Shown: positions 21,861 through 32,384, counted from the first letter of the stretch. The stretch: DNA of 64,000 nucleotides from Coenobita brevimanus (GCA_032717465.1 CM064657.1:19688232-19752231); one strand, 5' to 3'. The notes: generated by a model from the letters alone, not told the origin. Numbers and translations: made by a program.

Positions 21861-22261
21861 GAGTGTTCACAAACTCCGGAAAATTGTCAAACTTCACCTG
21901 ACAGCTTAATTTGAAAAATAAAAACGTGGTCAACTAAGCCACTATTTTTTATGATCCCTTTATCACTGTGTTCATAAGTATAATATTATGAACAAATTTA
22001 CTAATTAAAGTGAGGAAAAGTAGCTTCAGTATGATAAAGTTGAAGGGAATCACTAAAACTAGCCTAACATACCGTTCAAACCTCAGGACAAATATTGTTC
22101 GCGTAATCACATTCTCATCATGACTTTTGATATGATTTCAGTCAAATGAATTTTATAGGTACCGGTATATATGTCTATACATAATACTAACATAAAGTCG
22201 TTTCGCTGCAAAATATTTATATGGATCAGATTATATGCACACGCCTGCGTAAAGTATTGTT
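21861..22261. other. AT-rich spacer
   Basis: No coding region or repeat recognised. Confidence 0.4.
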
Positions 22262-22545
22262 GTCTTCCTGGAAACATCGGTACTTGCGATTTCGGTCGGC
22301 GGCTTCTTCTTCGCATGATTTCAGTTTCATGAATTATGTCTTTATTATAACTAATAGTCGGTACATTCTCTTCAGCACTTGCCAGATGAAACGTTAATCT
22401 ATTTGATAGCTAAATGACAAGCGTTTCAAATTTAACATGCAGCGAGACTTCTATAATGAATGGTATTGCATTCTTGTAACGGTTCTGCGATATTTTACTT
22501 AGTAAATAATACCAAAAATGATATAATAACCAATGGTTACAGTAT
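22262..22545 (-). repeat. Dispersed repeat P, copy 1 (with protein-like stretch)
   Basis: On the minus strand this stretch aligns along most of its length with 47210-47512 (plus), for example aagtctcgctgcatgt and catctggcaa. Both copies, read in the same frame, give related peptides: SNRLTFHLASAEENVP and, in the other copy, SNRLMLHLANADVNVP, both followed by a basic RR...PKS segment. A TAG lies just before this frame in each copy. It may be an exon of a transposon gene. Confidence 0.55.
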
Positions 22546-23456
22546 TGAAGAATTTGTGTACTGTTCCACATTAAATATCATGGAAGGAGCTTTAGAAATA
22601 TGTTTATTGTGCGAGTCAGAATGAGTTTACTTAGTTACTAATTAAAATACCTGGTGATCACTGACAATTCCTGAGCTTGTGAATGCTTCCATTGTGAGGT
22701 TGGTCACCCTTGCCTTAAATGGTGGGACTGAGTTGCATTGGTCGGGCCACCTCATCCCCCACCCCACCTGAGACCCTCTTGAGCCACAACCCCAGCCAGA
22801 AGGGGTGGTGGTACACTTTCTAGAGTAGGGATGAGGAGGGTCAGAGCAGGTTGGCTGAACCACCCCAGTACCTACTTCTCCAGAGACCCTCTTAAGTCAC
22901 AGCCTCAGCCGATAATGGTGATGGCTCTTTGAGGGTGGAGAGCCTGCTCGTGGAGTGATGCTTCATAGTGGTGAGTACACTTGGGTGCTGCTTTGGCTGA
23001 GACCATACTAGAGGGGCCTATTAGTGGCAATCAGACTTAATGTACTCCCCCAATGCACTACGGAGACAAGACAGCCCAACTCAGTGCCGGTACCCAGCAC
23101 AGATTACATGGAGAGGGTTGGCTGCAGGAAGGGCCTCTGGCCATAAAAACAGAAATGCAGGACTGAGCCATATGGTGTAAATTGATCGAACACATCGAAA
23201 TGTGAAAAAACGAAAGAAAATGTTTAAGGCAGGAAAATATGGTGATCCAGACTGTGAAAGTGAAAGTAAGAGGGAGAAAAGGAAGAAGTGGAAGAAGGAG
23301 AAGTCAGACGAACAAAGCAATAAAGGAGTATAAACTTTCCATGTCTCTAGTTCTTCTTACAAAAACACATCCAAGTTATGACAGGAAATCCATCGCAAAT
23401 ATCTTTGAGAATTCCACCTTAGAGATGCAACTCACAGCTGGGAAAAACCCGAGTGG
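22546..23456. other. Intergenic stretch with short family H fragments
   Basis: At 22690-22770 the sequence ggttggtcacccttgccttaa resembles 31282-31310, a reverse family H fragment. Two gagaccctctt(g/a)agccaca-like stretches at 22769 and 22882 indicate a diverged ~110-bp duplication. No gene seen. Confidence 0.4.
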
Positions 23457-23461
23457 GGAGG

Positions 23462-23527
23462 TGGTGGCCGAGTTGGTAGAGAGGTCTGCTAATCCTGTGG
23501 ACGTGGGTTCGAATCCCAGCTGCAACA
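23462..23527 (+). pseudogene. tRNA-Ser(GCT)-like sequence
   Basis: A box TGGCCGAGTTGG (23465-23476) and B box GGTTCGAATCC (23506-23516) match pol III consensus, and the anticodon loop CTGCTAA (23486-23492) gives GCT. The long variable arm expected for tRNA-Ser is absent and acceptor ends do not pair, so this is a tRNA pseudogene or a SINE head. Confidence 0.6.
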
Positions 23528-23609
23528 GGGAACAGTTTAAGAATTAGAATTATTTAAAAAGCAGACTCTATTGATCTCCTAAGAGATCTCCAGGTATGGG
23601 TGGCCTTAC

Positions 23610-24120
23610 TGAACGAGCGGGGCTGTTTGTCGTTCGGCTCATTCTCCATGCTCATCGCTACTTAATGCAGCATGTTTCCAAATGTTGTGCACTGCTTAGC
23701 AACATCCCCAGGCATGTCTGTACTGATGAACAACTTCTAACTAACCGTCACACGTGAGGTTTCTGCTTCCTGTTTGGACAGGCATTGTGTTGATGCTCAC
23801 CTCGCCGCTCATCACTTGACGCTACCTCCCTGCTCATTGCCTATGATGTGGCCGTACACTTAGGGTACAATCACACTGGACGTGACGAGCTGGGAGGTAG
23901 CATTGAGTGATGAGTGGTTAGATGAGCGCTGATGTGATGCCTGTCCAATTAGGAAGCAGCAACCTCATGCACAACAGATGGGCAGAATCTCTTCATCGAT
24001 GCAAAAATGGCTGGGGTTGTCACTAGGCAGTGCACAACATTTTGGAACATGCTGCATTGCTGCATGCTGAGCAACTCCCATCCACTCACCTGAGTGTTGT
24101 TGTTGGATAACCCTTGTTTG
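23610..24120. repeat. ~0.5 kb imperfect palindrome
   Basis: The sequence folds back around 23861-23862. Left-arm blocks such as ctgcttcctgtttggacagg (23764-23783), gctacctccc (23821-23830) and atgttgtgcactgc (23691-23704) recur inverted as cctgtccaattaggaagcag (23940-23959), gggaggtagc (23891-23900) and gcagtgcacaacat (24027-24040). The arms diverge beyond about 190-250 bp from the centre. Likely a MITE with very long inverted repeats, or two copies joined head to head. No coding region. Confidence 0.85.
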
Positions 24121-24149
24121 TGGCTGAGCAGACCCATCAAACACATGCA

Positions 24150-24419
24150 AGCAACCGCTCTTTCGGGGTGTTCCCTTGTGGCAGACAGTGCCTCACCATA
24201 GTGAGGCGCAGGGAGTAGTGTGGCGGTTTGATTCCTGGATGTATGCCATATTTGTGTCTCTGCACCCCAGTTAGGGGCACATCATTCTATTAATTCACCC
24301 CGCTTGCAATTCACTGTGGAAGGGATGAATGTGATCATTGGTGTTTATTTATCTATTTATTTATTTGTGAGTTTGTGCATCGATTATCTCTTGATCCAAT
24401 GAACGGATCATCTTGAAAC
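24150..24419. other. Spacer with (TTTA)n patch
   Basis: A short tttatctatttatttattt patch at 24346-24366. Nothing else recognised. Confidence 0.4.
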
Positions 24420-25445
24420 TTTGCACACAAGTTAGGTATGACACTCTGAGGAAGTGATTCAGTTATGGTGAAAGTGTCCCAGGGTTAAGAGCCTTGAATT
24501 TGACTCTGAAAGGTCAAATTCAAGCCATCCACATTTTGAGTCCTGAAATAAACCAAACGATGAGAGATAGACACATGGTTACTTTTAAATCACTTAACTC
24601 CCACTGTGCTCATCGCCTCATATGAGGAGATATGCAAGCCATCTCTGGCCACACTAATTGCCTCATATGAGGCGATGGGTCTCCGTGCCATAATTTCAAG
24701 CACGAGGAAGAGTCAGTGGTTTCCATGAGAACATTCAGTCTCCCTCTACACCATCAGAGCTGTTGACTACCCCTGCCACACAGCATTTGCTAAATACTGC
24801 ATATTTAGTAATTCAGTGCTCATTTCTTGCCCAGCAATGATGGATTCACGCATGTCTACCTCCCATGGTGCTGGTGACTTATCGCCGTCCTCAAACCCAC
24901 CCAAGATGAGTAAATTACAAAAAGATGAGAGTTATGAAGAGTTGGAGCTCAAAAACACCTGATCTGAAGACAAAAAAATCAACTTAATATTAAAAGAAAA
25001 AAGTCCTAAAACAATGACACAGAGAAGGTAATCAGGTTCATAAGAATTAGCGCGGTGGGGATTAACAGGAGGTGATATATGAAGATCCTATTGACACCAT
25101 CAGTTGTGATCTTTGGTGACCTTGAAAGTTTAAACTGAAGGTCACGCCAATTTTGAGGCCGGAGACAGCCAAATGGTGAGAGATAGATGCATGGTTACTC
25201 ATAATTACTAATAGGAAGTCATATATGGGGATTCTATTGGCGCCATTACATTTGATTTTGGGTGACCCTGAAAGGTCAAATTTAGTGTCACACATATTTT
25301 GACTGCTTAAATCAGTCAAACGGTGAGAGGTAGGCACATGGTTACTATTAATCACCAATAGGAAGGCATGTATGGAGATTCTGTTGGCAGAATAGAATGT
25401 GACCTTGAATGACTTTGAAAGGACAAGCTCAAGGTCGATCAAATT
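24420..25445 (+). repeat. ~147-bp tandem array interrupted by a TTAA element
   Basis: Units share gattctattgg, gaaaggtcaaa, attttga and gtgagagatagacacatggttact. The gat(c/t)ct(a/g)ttg(a/g)c marker is at 25084, 25230 and 25377, so the period is 146-147 bp. A further unit ends at 24593 and is separated from the rest by 24598-25061. Confidence 0.85.
24598..25061. mobile_element. TTAA-flanked DNA element, 464 bp
   Basis: Flanked by TTAA at 24594-24597 and 25062-25065. Ends read CTCCCACTGTGCTCA and, inverted, TCCCCACCGCGCTAA, agreeing at 10 of 15 positions. Two perfect palindromes, gcctcatatgaggc-like, lie just inside the left end (24616-24630 and 24660-24675). The target type suggests a piggyBac-like, non-autonomous copy. 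No transposase is recognised. Confidence 0.65.
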
Positions 25446-25589
25446 TTAAAGTTTTCAGTCTCAGAAACTGCCATTTCTTTTGTTAGTAGTGCTACTATCA
25501 AGTCATAAAACTTCATTTAACCCAGTTTCCTCTTACCCTAAGTGATTTTGACCCCAGTTCAGCTGGCGCAGACGGGGTGTTGTGACCTC
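25446..25589. other. Spacer
   Basis: Nothing recognised. Confidence 0.3.
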
Positions 25590-25636
25590 GTATCACTTTG
25601 CTAGTTGGTATAATGGTTACCATCGAGCTTTGTAAA

Positions 25637-25661
25637 TGGTTTTCTGGGTTACAGAAAACCA
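25637..25661 (+). repeat. Family H hairpin, T-A variant
   Basis: TGGTTTTCTG, loop GGTTA, CAGAAAACCA: a perfect 10-bp stem. Compared with 47772-47796, the seventh pair is T-A instead of C-G, a change on both sides. Confidence 0.85.
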
Positions 25662-25795
25662 ATAGGCCGGTCATTCAAGGTACAGCCACCTAAAGTAGAT
25701 TGAATAATAATAATAATAAGTGATAAGAAGGAAGGGAAAAATAGGAAAAGAGGAAAGCAGACACAGAAAACACTAGAATGGCACTCAGTAGAGAG

Positions 25796-26056
25796 CATCC
25801 CTCCGCCAAGGCGTAACAAGCAGTTCCTTTTAATTTCGTCAAGTCTAATCCAATATCAAATTCCTAGATCCGCACCTTTATCCGGATCCACACCAAAATT
25901 TAATGAAGTCTATTCTGGGCCAAGGCCCATTCTTCTACCAAGTTTCGTGGAAATCCGTCCAGTAATTTTTGTGTAATCTTACTCACAAACCAACCAACCA
26001 ACAAACAAATAAACAAACGGACAGGGGTGAAAACATTGCATCCTTGGCAGAGGTAA
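25796..26056. mobile_element. MITE with CCTCCGCCAAGG-type ends
   Basis: Left end catccctccgccaagg, right end ccttggcagaggtaatg, forming a terminal inverted repeat. The interior contains ccaagtttcgtggaaatccg and a (CAAA)n-like run, which I recall as a very common invertebrate repeat. The membrane-protein-like reading on the minus strand is a by-product. Confidence 0.75.
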
Positions 26057-26130
26057 TGATAAAAGTGAAGAAAGAAGTCGACAGCACTAAATGAATGTTG
26101 CCACCACCTGCCAGAACTCGACATAGTACT

Positions 26131-26636
26131 GCAGCTGGTAACATTACACACAGCGGCAAACCAAATGGTTACCAGTATTAAAAAATAATTAAATAAATAA
26201 GTGTATTGGATAGTACCTGTATAAACAAATGAATTGGAATTGAAATATTTTATTTTCCCATAGATATACAACATATTATTTACATATACCTGAGTAAAAT
26301 GGCTGAGCCTTTTGAGAGAATTCTCTCTTAAAGGCACCTGGCTTATAACTCGAAATAGTTCATAATATTTTCAGTGTATGATGCACGTAGTTATGTACCC
26401 AAAGATTTACATGAAATATACATCAAGGTGATGAAGTTAGCATGACATAATGAACATACCGTACTTTGTAGTGTGCATATTTATGTTTCATAGTTACCTA
26501 TTACACATTAGTACCAAGTCCCACCGTAATGTCGACTCAGTTATGACAGTCGTAATATGATACAATTTTATTCACTTTTTTCAGTTGTAGTAACAATTTA
26601 ACTGTTGGACAAATGGTAAATATTCATACACACAAG
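26131..26636. other. AT-rich spacer
   Basis: No gene or repeat recognised. Confidence 0.4.
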
Positions 26637-26638
26637 TA

Positions 26639-26915
26639 CACTCGCTCCAGAAAGTATCGGTGCACTGTGGATGCGATGCCATCTGGAATTATTCGACCAT
26701 GAGGCAGTCACAGCCCGATAATACTTGTATATAATATAACATTTGCTGCCATTCCCTACTCATTATGTAGGACACAAGAGGTATTTGATAAAGTAATCAT
26801 CTATCGTCTGGGTTGCCTGCGTGTGGGAGGACAGAACTGCAATTTCCAGTTTCCTTTGTTCCGTGTGTCATAATGTCTAGCACATATTCTGCACTCATAT
26901 TTTCTGGAGCGAGTG
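26639..26915. mobile_element. Tc1/mariner-type MITE, 277 bp
   Basis: TIRs CACTCGCTCCAGAAAGTATC (left) and, inverted, CACTCGCTCCAGAAAATATG (right) match over 26 positions with three differences. The flanks are TA at 26637-26638 and 26916-26917. No coding capacity. It is unrelated in sequence to the element at 1295-2700. Confidence 0.9.
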
Positions 26916-26917
26916 TA

Positions 26918-27440
26918 CATACATATACATATACACACGTACACGCACATATACTGTACACATACATACACATATAAACACATATACACACGTACACGCA
27001 CATATACTGTACACATACATACACATATACACACATATACATACACATACATGTATACATATACATATATTGAACACACACACATATACCGTATATACGT
27101 GTATACATATACATACACATGCAGACACACATATATATACCCAGACATACATATACATATACACATTCATACTCTTTCTTATGTACATTTCCACACATAT
27201 ACACATGCATATATATTGCACTTACACCTATATACACATATACCTACACAAACAAATACACACATACACATTTACTTATACCCTCATACATAAGCGTGCA
27301 CTAACATGGACAGAACATACCTGTACACACCCACACAAACAAATATACAAACATATACAGTACATGTACATATATACACATATAGCTTTACATGTACACA
27401 TTCATCCATACAATTTTAAATATACATACTTATACATATA
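26918..27440. repeat. Long alternating (ACATAT/ACAC) simple-sequence tract
   Basis: About 500 bp made mostly of CATATA, CACACA and ACATAC motifs in irregular order, with an internal direct repeat of about 64 bp at 26936-27055 (acacacgtacacgcacatat twice). Largely alternating purine-pyrimidine. Tyr/His/Thr-rich readings in all frames are spurious. Confidence 0.85.
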
Positions 27441-27533
27441 CAAAGCATAAATACATTCAGCATTCACAGTTTATCCAACTCGTAAAGTAGAATTTATGTT
27501 GTCTTTTCAGTCAGTCACATAGCTGTTACGTAG

Positions 27534-28336
27534 TCAGCATCGGTATTTCATTAATAAGTGTGATTTAAGCTGTCTTTTAAAACTAGAGAAGGTTTCTACA
27601 TTTCTTAAAGCTTGTGGTAGTTGATTCCAAACTTTAACTCCACGATACTTCATAGATGTTTGAGATTGACTAGAAATCATAAGAGGAATTTCCAGTAAAT
27701 TAGCGCTTCTTAAGGAATATCTTTGATTATTATGTCTAAACCGTAATATTTCAATTTTTCTAAAAGAGTCTCATGGTGGACCGTGTCAAATGCCTTTGAT
27801 AGGTCTACAAATATACTTACCGTATAATCCCTATTATCAAAGGAGTCAAGGATATCACTTTTGAATTTTGTTATGGCTGATTCTGTGGATCGTCCCTTCC
27901 GGAATCCATACTGAGCATCAGAGAGAATATTACTGTTAGTACAATAATCCATGATCCTGCCAAACATAATTTTTTCCAAAATTTTACTAATAGCAGGTAA
28001 GATAGACACTGGACGATGGTTTTTAAATAAGTTCACATCTCCCGCTTTATAAAAAGGTATTACTTTGGCTATTTTTAGATCATCCGGGAAAATTCCAGAA
28101 GAAAAAGACATATTGCAGAGATGTAAAATGACAGGTGACAACACAGGAATGACTTTCTTCACTATTGACATAGGTATATCTTCGTAGCCTAGAGAAGAAT
28201 CCCGCGAGTTTCCCACAGCATGTAGTAATTCGCTATGTGTAATTAACGACATGTTAAATACTGTTTCTTGTCTGTTTTGTAAATAATCTTTAAAATACAT
28301 GTTACTATTGGGTATATTTTCTACCAAAGGTTGACC
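27534..28336 (-). pseudogene. Jockey-like LINE, RT fingers and C-terminus
   Basis: Contains VGQPLVENIPNSNMYF, GYEDIPMSIVKKVIPVL, VIPFYKAGDVNLFKNHRPVS, YGFRKGRSTESAI and DLSKAFDTVHHETLL (first catalytic Asp). After the deletion point near 27720 it reads VWNQLPQALRNVETFSSFKR and stops. The reading frame on the 28336 side continues in 30079 onward once copy C is removed. Confidence 0.85.
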
Positions 28337-28345
28337 CACATTAAT

Positions 28346-30069
28346 CTATCTATCTATTGCCAGACGCCTCAATCCCGTTTGGGGTGGCCACAAACAAATC
28401 GCCTCCAAGTCGCCCTGTCCCCCGCCATTTCACTGCCCTGCTCCCAACTCACACCCCCCTCTCTCATATACCTCTCCACCCCATCCCTCCATCTCATCCT
28501 CGGCCTCCCCCTCCCTCTCCCCCCTCCACCTCACTCACATACACTCTCTTCGTCAGTCTTTCACCCTCCATCCTCTCCACATGGCCAAACCACCTCAGTG
28601 TGTTCCTCATAACGCTTCCTATCACATCCACATCCACACCACAACGCTCCTTTATATCCTCATTCGTCAGCCTGTCTCTCCATGTTACTCCACAGGCTCC
28701 TCTTAAATAACTCATTTCCACTGCTCTCACTCTTGACTTGTGTCCTTCCAACAATGTCCAAGCTTCACTTCCGTACGTTAGAGTTGGTATCACAATACTG
28801 TCATGTAACTTTTTCACTTCCATGCTCACTTCCCTGTTTCTTATCACTGCTTTCAAAGAACCAGCAACCTTTCTTCCCTGCTGTACCCTTTCAAGCACTT
28901 CATCCTCCAAACCTCCATCCTTACTCATCACACTACCCAAATACTTAAACGTACTCACATTTTCCAATTCCTCACCATCTAACCTCGCTGTACATTCTCT
29001 AACTTCACCTCTCTCAAAGACCATCACTTTACTCTTCCCTACATTCACCTTTAGGTTCCGTTTCTTACACACTTTCTCAAACTCATCCACCAAGCCTTGC
29101 AGCCCCCCTTCGTCTTCACACAACAACACAGTATCATCTGCAAACAACAGTACAGGGAGTTTCCAGACACTATCCTCTCTCACCAGGGCCACTCCAACAT
29201 CCACTACCCTACCTTGTACCTCTTTTATTACCCCATCCATGTACAGATTGAACAACCATGGAGACATGACACATCCCTGTTTCAAACCAACTTCAAAGAG
29301 AAAAATTCACCTAGTTCACCATCCACACGCACTGTAGCCTTCGCACCATCGTACATACTCTTCACAGCATTCAACAACTTCCCATCTACTCCATATATTC
29401 TTAACACTTTCCACAATCCTTGTCTATCCACCCTGTCATATGCTTTCTCCAAATCCATGAAAGCCGCATACAACTTCTTTCCCTTCTCTAGAAACTTTTC
29501 CACTAAAGATCTAAGAATGAATATCTGATCTACACAACCTCTTCCCTTCCTAAAGCCTCCCTGTTCTTCTCCAACTAATTTCTCTGTTCTTTCTCTAACT
29601 CTGTCTATAAGTATCCTACCATACACTTTTCCTATTATACTAAGAAGACAAATGCCCCTATGATTACCACACACTTCTTTTTCCCCTTTTCCTTTGTACA
29701 AGGGAATAATTATACCTGACTTCCAATCCTCAGGGACTCTACCTTCCTCCCAGGCCAATCTGCACATCTTCCACATCCATTCTACTACTATCTCTCCCCC
29801 ATGCTTCAGCATTTCACCACACACTCCATCAATTCCTGGGGCTTTCCCCGATTTAACTTTCTTCATTGCTTCCACAACTTCTATCCTACTGATTTCTTCC
29901 TGTCTTCTCACCTCCCTCCTTCTCCTAGCCATTCCCCAGCCACTTATACTCGCATTACTTCCATCCTCTACGTTCAACAATTCCTTAAAGTGTTCTCTCC
30001 ATCTGCTCACTTTTTCTCCCTTCTCCACTAGTAATCTACCATTTTTATCTTTCACTCCCCTGCTAACTT
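28346..30069 (-). mobile_element. 5'-truncated RTE-like LINE (copy C), 1.72 kb
   Basis: It has a perfect 9-bp target duplication, CACATTAAT, at 28337-28345 and 30070-30078. The 3' end is the (GATA)n-type tail at 28346-28358. Excising it with one duplicate gives a continuous host frame (YFNSYFINVGQPLVE). It is one of the youngest-looking insertions here. Confidence 0.95.
28494..30055 (-). pseudogene. RTE copy C reverse transcriptase
   Basis: Two long open pieces: 29282-30055 (257 codons; GKAPGIDGVCGEMLKHGG, EQGGFRKGRGCVDQIF, MDLEKAYDRVDRQGL) and 28494-29285 (263 codons; KQGCVMSPWLFNLYMDGV, LLFADDTVLLCEDEG with catalytic FADD, TWRDRLTNEDIKERCGV). A single frameshift near 29283 separates them; otherwise both are free of stops. 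A further frameshift near 28500 affects the extreme C-terminus. Confidence 0.9.
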
Positions 30070-30078
30070 CACATTAAT

Positions 30079-31165
30079 GAAATAAGAATTAAAGTAGTTC
30101 GCGATCTGGTGTGGGTTATTTAGTTCTACGTTTTCATGTATAAATGTATCTCGACGTAGAACAGAGTTAATTATGTTCCAGACATTCTTACTATTTCCTG
30201 AATTTTCTCTTAGTTTAGATTTCTAGCAATTTTCCCTTGCTTGTCGAACTGCTTGGGTAACTCTATTGCGCAAAGTGCGAAATTCTTCTCCAAACGTGAT
30301 GGGCTTTACAGCGTATTTCCTTGCCAGTCTGTTCTTCTCTTCAATAAAAGATTTTATTTCAGGTATAATATATGGCTTTTTAACATGGTTAGCTTCTATA
30401 TGTTTAGTAATAATTGGAAATTGTTTGTTAAAACAAGCGCTAAATATACTAATAAAGTTGCTGTTTATAATATTGGAACTGCTGGAAGAATAAACCAGTT
30501 CCCACGATACATTTCCCATGCAGTGTTTAAAATTATCTATATTATCATCATTGTAGTCTCTAAATGTTATTGTTTTATCCTTTTCTTGTATAGTTTTTAA
30601 TTTTGCTATGTCAGATTCAAAGGCTGAAAAAATTGGAAAGTGATCAGTGATTTTTATTATACACAGTTCCATTAAAACTCCTTTTGGTGTAATTATTAGA
30701 CCAGATGTGGTCAATAATCGTTGCTGTGGAATGAGATACTCGCGTCGGCTTGCATATTGTGTTGTAAAATACTTTTGCGTGACATGTAGTAATGAAATCA
30801 GTTACTATCTTATTGTCTTTGCATTTTAATAAGTCGAGGTTAAAGTCGCCACCTGTATAACTTGTTTTTTTTTTTTTTTCACGTCACTAATAATTGAAAT
30901 AATATGGTTGAATTTTTCGAGGAAAAATCGAAAGTCTGAATGAGGCCTTCTGTATACAATCACTACAATGATGTTATCAGTGTTTTCTCCACTGATTTCA
31001 ATACCAATTGATTCGATACTGTCGTACCGTACAGTTAAGTCATTCCTCATGATATATCGATAACATGTTCTGAGATATAGTGACACCACCACTGTTGCGG
31101 GATGAACTATTATTAAACACAGTGTAGATATCGAGCTGGAATAAATGTTCTATGTCATTAGCCAA
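30079..31165 (-). pseudogene. Jockey-like LINE, endonuclease and linker
   Basis: Segments 31040-31165 (NSGGVTIS), 30826-31092 (SIGIEISGENTDNIIVVIVYRR, the endonuclease core strand, and TSTY just past an A/T run at 30869-30880 that causes a frameshift) and 30223-30714 (ITDHFPIFSAF, the DH motif; VTQAVRQARENC linker). The linker then runs toward NYFNSYF at the copy C junction. Confidence 0.75.
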
Positions 31166-31335
31166 TGAGGCCTGGTGCTTTAGTGGGATAAGGGGTTCCA
31201 ACGGATTGAACCTGTAAGGGTTTATATCTGAGAGCTGGTTGGAGTTTATCACTCACATAATGCCTCATAGGAGTGAGTGAGGCTGGTCGTCCTTGCCTTA
31301 CATGGCGGGACTGAATAGCGTAACCACAAGTTTTT
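31166..31335 (-). repeat. Family H fragment, reverse
   Basis: Read on the minus strand it matches the 5' half of family H (ggctggtcactctc-type and accctta/ccaacc blocks) seen at 20760-20880 and 42895-43010, at moderate identity. Confidence 0.5.
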
Positions 31336-32380
31336 ACGTTTCTGATAGAACAAAGAAAAAGGATGAGGTGATCAATGGATGAATAAAGTCTAAACCACAT
31401 TGCCAACATCCTAATTTTCCAACGTTCAGAGCGACTTGTACAGTTGAGTTCAAAAGTTCGTATACCGGGGATTTTAACCGTCAGCCTTTGCAGATACAGA
31501 GGAAGTACTTTACCCTCTCAGTCCGATTATGTTAATTTTATCCTTACAACGTCCAGACAGTTTTATTCAATTTTATAATGACTTTTAGCAATCGAGTTAA
31601 AACCTCGAAGATTTGAAGTCATCCTCATACAGGATAAAACTGTCTGGCAGCAGAAGGCTCAAAAGAATTTGACCACTTAAAAGTCTGTTTCTAGGTTTTA
31701 ACTAAATGTACTATGATTTATACACCTAACTGCTGTCATATCCTACGTAATACGCATACGAGAGGGGGGGGGGAACAAAAACTGACTAATATTTTATTTC
31801 TTTAGTTGTCATTACCCTGCTGATTAATATTTCCTGATTAAAGAATTATAATGTTTCTCTGCCCATAGATTATTCCCTTTGGCATGGTTCATCAGGGAGG
31901 AGGACGGCGGACATGCTATGAGTGAGAAGTGCCTGTGGTGAAATTATAAGCTAATTTATCGTCCCTGATTGTGCCATCCACTGTACCACGAATTCATGGA
32001 CCGAACTGTACGAATAAGCCATCAATGTATACTTCTATGTATGGTTCTTATCCACTTCTAGATACGTGCAAATGAGGGACAGGATGTGAGAACGATAAAG
32101 TCAATTGTTGTTCTTGTTGTTGCTCAACCTGGTCAACTCTGGCGACCCGTCGACCCAGATAAGTACCTGACTCTATTGGGTCTTTCTATAGGTTCCCTGT
32201 ACAGCTCGTGTTGTGTCAGCGTTTTAGTTTGGCGTGTGCTGTTCAGTCGTCCTTGGTGTGGATTATGTTGTGCGAACCTATTCTATCAGCAGGGTACATG
32301 CCGTCTGTGATTCCACCAAAAGCTGGTAACTTAGGAGGACTGGGTGATGCCCTGATCTAAGCCAGGCTAGGTGAACTTGA
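31336..32380. other. Intergenic stretch
   Basis: A G run at 31764-31773; an inverted pair ttttatt(c)aatttta / aagactgtctgg-type stretches near 31545-31650 (cagacagttttat and taaaactgtctgg) suggests a small palindrome. No gene. Confidence 0.4.
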
Positions 32381-32384
32381 TCAG

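Larger units (their letters stand above)
25590..26130 (+). repeat. Family H dispersed repeat, 3' part, split by a MITE
   Basis: Starts at ttggtataatggttaccatc, then the hairpin (25637-25661), a purine-rich region and, after the MITE at 25796-26056, a tail gaagtcgacagcac...gccaccacctgcc. The same order is found uninterrupted at 47735-47990. Confidence 0.7.
27534..31165 (-). mobile_element. Jockey-like LINE with internal deletion, split by RTE copy C
   Basis: Minus-strand EN-RT element running from 31165 down to its C-terminal stop at 27534. The endonuclease part is decayed. RT fingers are intact over 209 codons, but the catalytic palm (the (F/Y)ADD region) is missing: KLKYYGLDIII near 27730 is followed within 60 bp by the C-terminal IPLMISSQSQTSMKYRGVKV. 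The start is truncated against a family H fragment at 31166. Confidence 0.8.

Noticed and set aside
25900..26337. 145-codon membrane-protein-like frame
   Set aside because: Lies mostly over the CCTCCGCC-type MITE and is antisense to it; hydrophobicity is a composition effect.
26797..27450. Several Cys/Tyr/His-rich open frames on both strands
   Set aside because: All arise from ACATAT/ACAC simple sequence.
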